Below are positions 1 through 6,716 of a stretch of 8,784 bases of DNA, piece after piece. The stretch is from Afipia sp. (GTDB lineage Bacteria > Pseudomonadota > Alphaproteobacteria > Rhizobiales > Xanthobacteraceae): assembly GCA_026400415.1 (NCBI GenBank), contig JAPLPA010000279.1, positions 1-8,784 on the forward strand, written 5' to 3'. The notes beneath the pieces were generated by a model that made no database searches, was not told where the DNA came from, and saw nothing but the letters and a program-made list of their open reading frames with translations. Position 1 is the stretch's first letter; the number at the start of each line of letters is the position of its first letter. The position numbers and the translations under genes are program-made.

Positions 1-839
1 TTCGCATCCGGCGGATCGATGGTGACCAGTGGCACGTCGCGCCAGTCCTCGCGGCCCGCAAGCGTTGCGGGCTTAGCATCTTCAGACTCGCGAATGGCGT
101 CGGCAGGAAATTCCTGCGGAATGTCGTGCGCGTGAATGGCGATCATGCTGACCGCCTTCTCGGTCTTCAACGAACCTAGACGATCTTTGACGCGTCCAGA
201 CGGCAGGCCATAACCCCGCGCCCGCATCAACTCAACGCTGACGAGGTCGCCATCTTGCGCGCCTTTGACATCGGCGGAGGCAATCGCAAGTTCGCGCCCG
301 ACTTGTTTTTTGTCGATCGGGATCAAGCGGCCATCGCCATTCGGCAATGTACGGAAAATCCCAAGAACGCGGTGTTGGGTTTTGTCGAGGAGCTTGATGA
401 CGCGGCCGCGATAGATTTTCTCATGCCGATTGTCGGGCTTCTCTACGCGGAGAAGCACGCGGTCGCCGATCCCTGCGGCCGTCCCCGACGGCGGACGGCG
501 CGGAATGTGAATCCGTATTGTTGGGGCGGGGCCGTCTGCTTCTTCCAGCCACTCGGCGGGCGTGGCCAGCAACTCGCCATCGCTGTCGCGCCCGGTCACG
601 TCGGCCACGAGCGTGGGCGGCAGAGATTTCGCCTCGCGTACTTTCTTTCCGCTTTTGGCGATCACGCCTTCATCGGACAGGTCGCGCAGGATCCGACGCA
701 ATGCCGCGCGGGAATCGTTCTTCAATCCGAAATGCCGGGCGAGTTCGCGGGTTCCGGCTTCACCGGGATGCAATGTGATAAACGCGACGATACTTTCCCG
801 GTCGGGAAAGGCGTTCGTCGCGTCATGTTTCTTTTTCAT
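1..839 (-). CDS. rnr: Ribonuclease R, N-terminal third (cut by window edge)
   Basis: RNase R is a processive 3'-to-5' hydrolytic exoribonuclease that degrades structured RNA in mRNA and rRNA turnover. Translating the minus strand from the ATG at 839-837 gives 279 codons with no stop before the edge. Residues about 13-62 look like the N-terminal winged-helix domain (RELARHFGLK, then RRILRDLSDEGVIAK). Residues about 75-235 fit the cold-shock-type RNA-binding domains (GDRVLLRVEK, YRGRVIKLLD, VLGIFRTLPNGDGRLIPIDK). The last residues, DWRDVPLVTIDPPDA, are the start of the RNB catalytic domain; the acidic metal-binding run that normally follows (KDHDDA) lies outside the window. The family is usually about 750-800 residues, so roughly one third is present. 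The start overlaps the topA stop as TAATG. A Shine-Dalgarno sequence is weak (only GGA close to the ATG), so translation is probably coupled to topA. Confidence 0.93.
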   Translation of the reverse strand, partial: MKKKHDATNAFPDRESIVAFITLHPGEAGTRELARHFGLKNDSRAALRRILRDLSDEGVIAKSGKKVREAKSLPPTLVADVTGRDSDGELLATPAEWLEEADGPAPTIRIHIPRRPPSGTAAGIGDRVLLRVEKPDNRHEKIYRGRVIKLLDKTQHRVLGIFRTLPNGDGRLIPIDKKQVGRELAIASADVKGAQDGDLVSVELMRARGYGLPSGRVKDRLGSLKTEKAVSMIAIHAHDIPQEFPADAIRESEDAKPATLAGREDWRDVPLVTIDPPDA

Positions 840-3622
840 TATCCGTTTGCTTTGCCGGCGCTCTTTTTGGAGGCAACGGTTGCTGCCTTCGCTGCGGCAG
901 CTTTTGGTGGCGCAGTCTTTGCCGTCTTGGCAACTTTGGCTTTCACCGGGATGACGACCGCTTCTGTCACGTCAGTCTTTGCAGTCGCCTTTTTCTTTGG
1001 CGCGGCTTTCTTGGCAGCCGCCTTCGGAGCGGCATCCGCGTCGTTGGTCGGCGCCGTCTTGGTCACCTTTGGCTTCGCAGCTTTCTTCTTAGCGGCGCGC
1101 TTGGGCTTGCCGCCGCCTCGGGCCGCGCGTTCTTCGATTAGCGCAATCGCTTCTTCGAGTGAGAGTTTTTCCGGCTCGATGTTATCAGGGATCGTCGCAT
1201 TGATGCCGTCGATGGTGACGTAAGCACCGTAGCGGCCCTTCTTGCGCAAGATCGTTCCCCCACGCGCCGGATATTCGCCGACCGGAGTTCCGGGATCGGC
1301 GCCGAAGCGCTTGCTCGGGCCTTTGAGAATTTTTTCTGCAATCAGCGTCACTGCGCGATTGAGTCCGACATTGTAAACGTCGTCGCCCGCCTCAAGACTG
1401 GCATAGGTCTTGATGTGGCGCACGAAGGGACCGAAGCGACCGATGCCGGCCGTGATCGGCTCGCCGTCCTCCGGGTGCTTGCCGATTTCGCGCGGCAACG
1501 AGAGCAGCTTCAGCGCAAGCTCAAGCTCGACATCAGCAGGCGACATCTCTTTTGGGATGCCCGCACGTTTCGGCTTTTCGTCCTCGCCGTAATCCTTCGC
1601 ATCGCCAAGCTGGATGTAAGGACCGAAACGTCCGGCCTTCACCGCAACTTCGAGGCCGGACACCGGGTCTTTGCCAAGCGCGCGATCGGTCGATCCGCTG
1701 CTTGCTGCAAGCGGACGCGTATAACGGCACTCGGGGTAGTTCGAGCAGCCGACGAACGCGCCGAACTTGCCGGCTTTCAAATTCAGTTTGCCATTGCCGC
1801 AGCTCGGGCATTGGCGCGGATCTCCGCCGTCGGTGCGCGGCTCGTAGATGTGTTCGCCCAACATGGCGTCGAGCACGTCGAGCACTTCGGATACGCGAAC
1901 ATCCTTGATGTCGTTGCACGCGCCGATGAAACCGGTCCAAAACTCCTTGAGAACCTGTTGCCAGGAAATCTCGTTGTTGGAGACGCGGTCGAGCTGTTCT
2001 TCCAACGCTGCCGTGAAGTCGAATTCGACATACCGCGCGAAATAATTCTCCAGGAAAGCGATGACGACGCGGCCCTTGTCCTCTCCGTAAAGCCTCTTCT
2101 TCTCGAGCTTTACATAGCCACGATCTTTCAACACCTGAAGGATCGACGCATAGGTCGACGGACGACCGATGCCGAGTTCTTCCATGCGCTTGACGAGCGA
2201 GGCTTCCGAGAAACGCGGCGGTGGTTCGGTGAAATGCTGATTAACGCTGAGGCTCTCGCGCTTCAGCGTTTCGCCCTGATTGATGACGGGCAGGCGCTTT
2301 GAATCTTCGTCCTCAGAATCGTCGTCGCGGCCCTCTTGATACACGGCAAGGAAGCCGTCGAACTTCACGACTTGGCCGGTGGCACGCAATTCAAGCACAC
2401 GCTTGCCTGCGGTCGCAGTGATATCGACCGTGGTGCGTTCCATCTCGGCCGATTCCATCTGGCTGGCGACGGTGCGCATCCAGATCAGTTCATAAAGCCG
2501 CGACTGGTCGTTATCGAGCCGCGCTTTTAAGCTGGCGGGACGACGTGACAAATCCGTCGGGCGGATGGCTTCATGCGCTTCCTGCGCATTTTTGGCCTTG
2601 GACGTGTACTGGCGTGGCGAATCCGGCACGTAGGCTTTGCCGTAGTCTTCGCCGATCACCGTGCGGGCCTGCGTGATGGCGGAGGGATCGATCTGCACGC
2701 CGTCGGTTCGCATATAGGTGATGAGGCCGGTGGTTTCGCCGCCAATGTCGATGCCTTCATAAAGACGCTGCGCGATACGCATGGTGTGGGCGGGCGCGAA
2801 GCCGAGCTTTCGGCTGGCTTCCTGTTGCAGCGTCGATGTCGTGAACGGCGATTGCGGATTGCGGCGCGCAGGCTTGGCCTCAACGGTCGCGACGGTAAAG
2901 TTCGCGGATTCCATCGCCTTTTTGAAATCTTCGGCCTCGGTGCCAGTGCCGATGTCGAGCCGGGTGATCTTTTTGCCGTCTGCGCCCACGAGGCGAGCCT
3001 CGAAGCTCTCACCGCGCGGCGTGGCAAGCGTCGCCAGCAGCGACCAGTATTCCTTCGGGATGAATTTTTCGATTTCGAGTTCGCGGTCGCAAACGAGTCT
3101 CAATGCAACAGACTGCACGCGGCCGGCAGATCGCGCGCCGGGCAGCTTGCGCCACAGCACAGGGGAGAGCGTGAAACCGACGAGGTAATCCAGTGCGCGG
3201 CGGGCCATGTAAGCATCCACGAGCGCGCCGTCGATTTCGCGCGGATGCGCCATCGCCTCGGTGACGGCCTGCTTGGTGATGGCGTTGAAGACCACGCGCT
3301 CGATCTTCTGATCTTTGAGGGCGCGCTTTTCCTTCATGATTTCCAAGACGTGCCACGAGATGGCTTCGCCCTCGCGATCGGGGTCGGTTGCCAGGATCAG
3401 CTTGTCGGCACCCTTGAGCGCCTTGGCGATCTCGTTGAGACGGCCGGCGGCCTTGGGATCGATCTCCCAGATCATCTGGAAATTAGAGTCCGGATCGACC
3501 GATCCGTTCTTGGCCGGGAGGTCGCGGACATGACCGTACGAGGCCAAAACCTCGTAGCCGGGGCCCAAATATTTGTTGATCGTCTTGGCCTTGGCAGGCG
3601 ACTCGACAATGACGAGGTTCAT
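839..3622 (-). CDS. topA: DNA topoisomerase I (type IA)
   Basis: TopA relaxes negative supercoils by passing one strand through a transient break. The protein is 927 residues. The Toprim domain opens with LVIVESPAKAKTI (catalytic Glu7) and has the metal-binding DPDREGE at 80-86. The active-site tyrosine is Tyr303 in ITYMRTDG. RFSEASLVKRMEELGIGRPS at about 470-489 is a conserved core motif. One four-cysteine zinc finger is visible (Cys605, 608, 626, 632). It is followed by cysteine-less repeats of the topoisomerase C-terminal type, centred on GRFGPYI, GRFGPFV and GRYGAYV. An acidic insert, GRDDDSEDEDSKR, lies near 431-443. Residues 836-927 are a Lys/Ala/Pro-rich tail. I chose the ATG at 3622-3620 because the conserved N-terminus begins there. 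An in-frame GTG at 3664 would add 14 residues with no family resemblance. rnr follows with a one-base overlap. Confidence 0.97.
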   Translation of the reverse strand: MNLVIVESPAKAKTINKYLGPGYEVLASYGHVRDLPAKNGSVDPDSNFQMIWEIDPKAAGRLNEIAKALKGADKLILATDPDREGEAISWHVLEIMKEKRALKDQKIERVVFNAITKQAVTEAMAHPREIDGALVDAYMARRALDYLVGFTLSPVLWRKLPGARSAGRVQSVALRLVCDRELEIEKFIPKEYWSLLATLATPRGESFEARLVGADGKKITRLDIGTGTEAEDFKKAMESANFTVATVEAKPARRNPQSPFTTSTLQQEASRKLGFAPAHTMRIAQRLYEGIDIGGETTGLITYMRTDGVQIDPSAITQARTVIGEDYGKAYVPDSPRQYTSKAKNAQEAHEAIRPTDLSRRPASLKARLDNDQSRLYELIWMRTVASQMESAEMERTTVDITATAGKRVLELRATGQVVKFDGFLAVYQEGRDDDSEDEDSKRLPVINQGETLKRESLSVNQHFTEPPPRFSEASLVKRMEELGIGRPSTYASILQVLKDRGYVKLEKKRLYGEDKGRVVIAFLENYFARYVEFDFTAALEEQLDRVSNNEISWQQVLKEFWTGFIGACNDIKDVRVSEVLDVLDAMLGEHIYEPRTDGGDPRQCPSCGNGKLNLKAGKFGAFVGCSNYPECRYTRPLAASSGSTDRALGKDPVSGLEVAVKAGRFGPYIQLGDAKDYGEDEKPKRAGIPKEMSPADVELELALKLLSLPREIGKHPEDGEPITAGIGRFGPFVRHIKTYASLEAGDDVYNVGLNRAVTLIAEKILKGPSKRFGADPGTPVGEYPARGGTILRKKGRYGAYVTIDGINATIPDNIEPEKLSLEEAIALIEERAARGGGKPKRAAKKKAAKPKVTKTAPTNDADAAPKAAAKKAAPKKKATAKTDVTEAVVIPVKAKVAKTAKTAPPKAAAAKAATVASKKSAGKANG

Positions 3623-3660
3623 TTGATTCCAATAACTTACAGGGGGAACGCACGACGGAA

Positions 3661-3774
3661 TCACAGGATTTCCGATGGCAGCTCAGCCCGATACATGGGT
3701 AAAACAGGCTGTCCTGTCAAATCGCGGTCCGGTGAATTGGCCTCAAAGCGGCCCGGATTACGATTGTCCTGTGA
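3661..3774. repeat. Repeated TGTCCTGT / ACAGGA motif upstream of topA
   Basis: A short motif recurs within 114 bases just upstream of topA. TGTCCTGTCAAAT lies at about 3710-3722 and TGTCCTGTGAAAAT at about 3765-3778, in the same orientation. The inverted copy TCACAGGA is at 3661-3668 and is the exact reverse complement of TCCTGTGA at 3767-3774. A further ACAGG at 3704-3708 faces the first copy. The copy at 3710 overlaps the TTGACA of the candidate promoter. Regularly placed copies like this could be binding sites for a regulator, but I recognise no known operator, and short repeats can arise by chance. Confidence 0.35.
3692..3720 (-). promoter_or_regulatory. Possible topA promoter
   Basis: On the minus strand a perfect TTGACA (3720-3715) is followed 17 bases later by CATGTA (3697-3692). 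This would give a leader of roughly 60 bases before the topA ATG. The -35 match is strong and the -10 match is poor, so the call rests mainly on the -35 box and position. The spacer carries an inverted repeat, ACAGG-CTGT-CCTGT (3704-3717), a possible operator. topA could also be reached by read-through from the pyrB block. Confidence 0.35.
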
Positions 3775-3801
3775 AAATATGCCTATTTCAGGTTGCACAC
3801 G

Positions 3802-3957
3802 CTATACGTGTATTTTAGTGTTTGGCTTACAACCGACACCAATGCCGGCGTCATGCGATGAGGGTCGCCAATGGCCGCGCGCGAAGACCCGGATGAGCGT
3901 CACGATGCCGCCGATGAACCCGGCGATGGCGGGCCGGACACACGCCGTCGCGCGCAT
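3802..3957 (-). CDS. Candidate small membrane protein, 51 aa
   Basis: A short ORF starts at the ATG at 3957-3955 with GAAGG six bases upstream (complement of 3964-3968), which is good Shine-Dalgarno spacing. The N-terminal half carries one hydrophobic stretch, PAIAGFIGGIVTLIRVFA (residues about 9-26), followed by a basic segment, RGHWRP. The first 30 or so codons end almost always in G or C, as real genes here do; the last 15 codons do not. I recognise no family. Only one of this ORF, its antisense frame starting at 3871, or neither may be translated. The drop in codon quality after residue 33 could mean a decayed or frameshifted gene. Confidence 0.3.
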   Translation of the reverse strand: MRATACVRPAIAGFIGGIVTLIRVFARGHWRPSSHDAGIGVGCKPNTKIHV

Positions 3958-3963
3958 GACTAG

Positions 3964-3981
3964 CCTTCGGAAAACCGAAGG
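3964..3981. other. Hairpin shared by two divergent small ORFs
   Basis: CCTTCGG-AAAA-CCGAAGG forms a perfect seven-base stem with a four-base loop. It lies between the ATG of the minus-strand ORF (3957) and the ATG of the plus-strand ORF (3991). Because it is palindromic, each strand carries GAAGG in its 3' arm, at or next to the likely ribosome-binding site. In RNA the stem could mask ribosome binding. There is no run of T on either side, so it does not look like an intrinsic terminator. Confidence 0.5.
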
Positions 3982-3990
3982 GAGAGTTAC

Positions 3991-4134
3991 ATGCGTTCAG
4001 CGATTGATTTTGCGATTGTGGTTGTTGCCGGCGTCGTCGTGTTGCCGGCCATCGTGACGTGGCTTTACGTCATTCATCCCGTGCGGCTGTTGCACAAAGC
4101 CTTCAAGGGGCGGCTGCGGGCAGGGCGCAGCTAG
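3991..4134 (+). CDS. Small single-pass membrane protein, 47 aa
   Basis: The ORF runs from the ATG at 3991 to the TAG at 4132-4134. The strong ribosome-binding sequence AAGGGAGAG (3978-3986) stands a few bases upstream. Residues about 5-28 form one hydrophobic segment (FAIVVVAGVVVLPAIVTWLY). The C-terminus is basic (RLLHKAFKGRLRAGRS), with no acidic residue after position 6. This suggests a small inner-membrane protein with a cationic tail in the cytoplasm. I do not recognise the family. It is the only plus-strand gene candidate between topA and the divergent CPBP gene, and converges on the secreted-protein gene. No clear promoter was found. The start site and protein character make translation plausible, but the short length limits certainty. 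Confidence 0.5.
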   Translation: MRSAIDFAIVVVAGVVVLPAIVTWLYVIHPVRLLHKAFKGRLRAGRS

Positions 4135-4234
4135 GTCGGCCTTTTCACCAAACCTGCTTCGGTGCCTGCAAAGCGCCACTCAATGGTTTCGCCGCGTTTG
4201 ATCCCGATGCGGGAACCAGCGCCGCCACCGTTCT

Positions 4235-4774
4235 TCAATTCGCAAAAGCATTTCCGTCGCGAATGGAGCAGCTGGTGCTCGTAACGGTCGTCGACAATAT
4301 TTCCCGCACGACGCCATCGAGGCTTTTGCGCTTCATAGCACCGCCGCCGTCTTTGCCGTGTGTCACGCTGACGGTGCAGGTCGAGTACGACGGATCGAAC
4401 GAGACGACTGCGCGCATTGCGCCCGAGCAGCCGGCGCCAGAATAATCGCGATTGGCGACGAGATGATTTCCTTCAAACCGAAGGCCGCGCGCTTCGCCAT
4501 TTCTGGTGTTCGCCGCGTTGGGATCGCTTTCAGATGTTCCGCGTTGCGATCCAATAGCGCGCGATGCTCGCTCAAAGAGTTGCCCGGTGCTGCTGATATA
4601 AACGAGGTAGCTGATTTGCGAGCCGCCGCCGTGCTCCTTACCGTCCGGGTCGCGCACCATGTTCTGGACTGACCAGCCGATGGATACAGTCTTGTTATAA
4701 AGCTGCGATGGGGCGGAGTTTGCGGCGGTGACGCCCGCGATAAGCGTGCATGAAATCAAACCGAATAATCGCAT
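4235..4774 (-). CDS. Predicted secreted protein of unknown function
   Basis: The 179-residue product begins with a signal peptide: Arg2, a hydrophobic stretch to about residue 18, then a likely cleavage after NSA (residue 21), giving a periplasmic or exported protein. The mature part is rich in Ser, Gly and Thr, has Cys116, Cys133 and Cys169, and probably folds as beta-sheet. QLYNKTVSIGWS near the start and SCSIRDGNAF at the end resemble a family of exported proteins that I recall as multi-copy in Bradyrhizobiaceae; that is recollection, not a search. No enzymatic motif is visible. GAGGA sits seven bases before the ATG. The gene starts 24 bases after the plsY stop on the same strand, so it probably shares the pyrB-pyrC-plsY transcript. 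It occupies the place where dprA would be expected. Confidence 0.75.
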   Translation of the reverse strand: MRLFGLISCTLIAGVTAANSAPSQLYNKTVSIGWSVQNMVRDPDGKEHGGGSQISYLVYISSTGQLFERASRAIGSQRGTSESDPNAANTRNGEARGLRFEGNHLVANRDYSGAGCSGAMRAVVSFDPSYSTCTVSVTHGKDGGGAMKRKSLDGVVREILSTTVTSTSCSIRDGNAFAN

Positions 4775-4798
4775 GATCGATTCCTCGTTTTAACGCGG

Positions 4799-5398
4799 TC
4801 AGCTCTTCTTCCCGATCTTGCCTTCAGTCCCCGCAAACAGCCGCTCGATGTTTTCGCGGTGCATGATCCACAGCAGCAGCGTCAGCACACCGAACAGCAC
4901 CGCGAGTGACGAGTGTTGCGACATGAATAACATCATCGGTACCACGGCGCTTGCGATCAGTGCTGCGAGCGAGGAGTAGCGCGAGATGATCGCCACACAC
5001 AGCCAGATCGCGCAGAAGGCCAGCGCCATCGGCCAGAACAGTCCAAGCAACACGCCGATATAGACTGCGACACCTTTGCCGCCCTTGAATTTCAGCCACA
5101 CCGGAAAGAGATGACCGAGAAATGCACCGAGCGCTGCCGCCATCGCGGCATCGGCGCCGCCGAAGTTGCCCGCGACGATGACCGCAACCGTGCCTTTGAT
5201 CATGTCGCCGAGAAGCGTTGCGGCAGCGAGGCCCTTATTGCCGGTGCGCAGCACATTCGTCGCGCCGATATTGCCGGAGCCGACCGTGCGCAAATCCTGA
5301 GTGCCGGCGATTTTCGTGAGGATCAATCCGAACGGGATCGAGCCGCACAGATAGCCGAACGCGAAGGCGGCAATCAGGATGATGCTGGCGTTGCTCAT
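4799..5398 (-). CDS. plsY: Acyl-phosphate:glycerol-3-phosphate acyltransferase PlsY
   Basis: PlsY moves the acyl chain from acyl-phosphate to glycerol-3-phosphate, giving lysophosphatidic acid, the first membrane step of phospholipid synthesis. The 199-residue protein has the family's usual length and several membrane segments. The three cytoplasmic motifs are all present: GSGNIGATNV (40-49), GHLFPVWLKFKGGKGVA (95-111) and HRENIERLFAGTE (180-192). The N-terminal GYLCGSIPFG is also typical. AAGGA stands five bases before the ATG. The gene lies 21 bases after the pyrC stop and 24 before the secreted-protein gene. The pairing with pyrC is common in Rhizobiales and shows co-location rather than a shared pathway. 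Confidence 0.96.
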   Translation of the reverse strand: MSNASIILIAAFAFGYLCGSIPFGLILTKIAGTQDLRTVGSGNIGATNVLRTGNKGLAAATLLGDMIKGTVAVIVAGNFGGADAAMAAALGAFLGHLFPVWLKFKGGKGVAVYIGVLLGLFWPMALAFCAIWLCVAIISRYSSLAALIASAVVPMMLFMSQHSSLAVLFGVLTLLLWIMHRENIERLFAGTEGKIGKKS

Positions 5399-5419
5399 GG
5401 CGATCCTTAAATATCCTGA

Positions 5420-6700
5420 CTAGACCAGTTCATACACCGTGCGGCCGCCCACAATGGTGCGCGTGACGCGACCGGAAAATTTCGCGTCATCGAACGGCGT
5501 GTTCTTGCATTGCGATTTGAGTTCAGCCGGATCGAGCACCCACGGCACGTCGAGATCGATCACGATCACGTCGGCGGGTGAGTTCGGGCGGAGCGAACCG
5601 CCGGGAAGGTTGAGCAATTCGGCGGGCTTGGTAGACATCGCGCGGATGAGAGATTTGAGATCGACCTCGCCGGAATGCACGAGGCGCAAAGCCGCAGGCA
5701 AAATCGTCTCAAGTCCGATCGCGCCACTCGCGGCTTCCGCGAAGGGCAGGCGTTTCACTTCAACGTCCTGCGGATTGTGATCGGACATCACGGCGTCGAT
5801 CAGGCCCGATGCGACGGCGGCGACAAGCGCGAGGCGGTCCGTCTCGGTGCGTAGCGGCGGCGAGAGCTTCAGGAAGGTGCGGTAGGGGCCGATGTCGTTC
5901 TCGTTCAGCGTCAGATGGTTGATTGAGACGGAAGCCGTGACGTTGAGGCCGTCGTCCTTCGCGCGCTTCAGGATTTCCAGCGACTCGATACATGTGAGAG
6001 ACGCGGCGTGATAGCGGCCGCCCGTGAGTTTCACGAGCCGCATGTCGCGCTCCAGCACCACGGCCTCCGAGGCATTCGGAATTCCGAATACGCCCTCGTT
6101 CATCACGCCTTCGCCGACCAGATGCGGGTCTTCGGTGTGATGCACGATCAGCGCGTCGAAATCGCGCGCGTATGTGAGCGCGCGGCGCATCACCTGCGCG
6201 TTCATCACGCTATGATTGCCGTCGGTGAACGCGACTGCGCCAGCGGCTTTGAGAAGACCGATCTCGGTCATCTCCTCGCCCTTCATGCCTTTGGTCAAAG
6301 CCGCCATCGGATGAATGTTGACGATGGCCGTATCGCGCGCGCGGCGCAGAATGAAATCCACGGTGGCGGAATTGTCGATGACGGGCTTGGTGTCGGGCTG
6401 GCAGACAATCGTCGTGATGCCGCCGGCCGCTGCGGCGAGCGATGCCGACGCAAATGTTTCGCGATGACCCGCGCCGGGCTCACCGACGAAGGCGCGCATG
6501 TCGATCAGGCCGGGAGCCACGACCTTGCCCGCGCAGTTGATAATTTCCGTGCCTTCAGGAACGCCGGCCGCACCGATGCCCTTGCGCGCGTCTTTGATCA
6601 CGCCGTCGGCAATCAGCACGTCGCCATTGGTGTCGAGGTCGCGCGACGGGTCGATCAGGCGGGCGTTGGCGAGGAGGATCGGGCGGCGGTCTGTCAGCAA
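5420..6700 (-). CDS. pyrC: Dihydroorotase-like protein, probably non-catalytic (PyrX type)
   Basis: By homology this is a class I dihydroorotase (the amidohydrolase of pyrimidine synthesis), 426 residues. The fold markers are clear: IVCQPDTKP, GAVAFTDG, LIVHHTEDPHL and VMSDHNPQD. Metal-binding residues are missing. Where the family has Asp-x-His-x-His after PGLID, this protein has D67-M-R69-A-F71. Where it has HVST, this protein has Ser234 (YHAASLTCIES). Asp160, His188 and Asp307 remain. This matches the inactive PyrX (PyrC') proteins that assemble with aspartate carbamoyltransferase in Pseudomonas, and it directly follows pyrB. An active dihydroorotase is then expected elsewhere in the genome. 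The start is taken as TTG at 6700-6698, giving MLTDRRPILLANARLIDPSR; GGAG lies 11 bases upstream. No ATG is in frame there, and a GTG at 6775 would overlap pyrB by 59 bases. Many databases would still call this pyrC. Confidence 0.9.
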   Translation of the reverse strand: MLTDRRPILLANARLIDPSRDLDTNGDVLIADGVIKDARKGIGAAGVPEGTEIINCAGKVVAPGLIDMRAFVGEPGAGHRETFASASLAAAAGGITTIVCQPDTKPVIDNSATVDFILRRARDTAIVNIHPMAALTKGMKGEEMTEIGLLKAAGAVAFTDGNHSVMNAQVMRRALTYARDFDALIVHHTEDPHLVGEGVMNEGVFGIPNASEAVVLERDMRLVKLTGGRYHAASLTCIESLEILKRAKDDGLNVTASVSINHLTLNENDIGPYRTFLKLSPPLRTETDRLALVAAVASGLIDAVMSDHNPQDVEVKRLPFAEAASGAIGLETILPAALRLVHSGEVDLKSLIRAMSTKPAELLNLPGGSLRPNSPADVIVIDLDVPWVLDPAELKSQCKNTPFDDAKFSGRVTRTIVGGRTVYELV

Positions 6701-6716
6701 GATGTTGTGTGCTCCA

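Larger units (their letters stand above)
3623..4234. other. Interval between secreted-protein gene and topA, no confident gene
   Basis: This stretch of 612 bases lies where dprA would be expected from related genomes. I see no DprA-like sequence in any frame. Bases 3770-3840 are noticeably richer in A and T than the surrounding genes, as expected of a control region. The interval holds a candidate topA promoter, a repeated TGTCCTGT motif, a short inverted repeat (ACACG, five bases, CGTGT at 3797-3811), two small candidate ORFs and a hairpin, listed separately. The last 100 bases (4135-4234), between the plus-strand small ORF and the end of the secreted-protein gene, show no convincing terminator or gene. 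Confidence 0.6.

Noticed and set aside
255..1223. Plus-strand open frame of 322 codons opposite rnr and the topA 3' end
   Set aside because: Its Ala/Phe-rich second half is the mirror of the Lys/Ala-rich TopA tail, and its first half is antisense to RNase R.
3768..3811. Weak inverted repeats (CCTG...CAGG and ACACG-CTATA-CGTGT) as terminator or riboswitch
   Set aside because: The stems are only four to five bases, with mismatches or bulges and no proper T-run, so they could easily be chance.
3871..3963. Plus-strand ORF of 30 codons with GAGGG upstream
   Set aside because: It is very short, highly charged and lacks G/C preference at third codon positions. The opposite strand over the same bases looks more coding-like.
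2573..4057. Plus-strand open frame of 494 codons opposite topA
   Set aside because: It is the antisense of topA for most of its length, has no family resemblance, and topA itself is unmistakable. Long antisense frames are common in GC-rich genes.
4131..4234. Minus-strand open frame beyond the secreted-protein stop, reading like RIGIKRGETIEWRFAG
   Set aside because: The composition looks coding-like, but there is no start codon with a ribosome-binding site and no recognised family. It could be a gene remnant, but the support is too thin.
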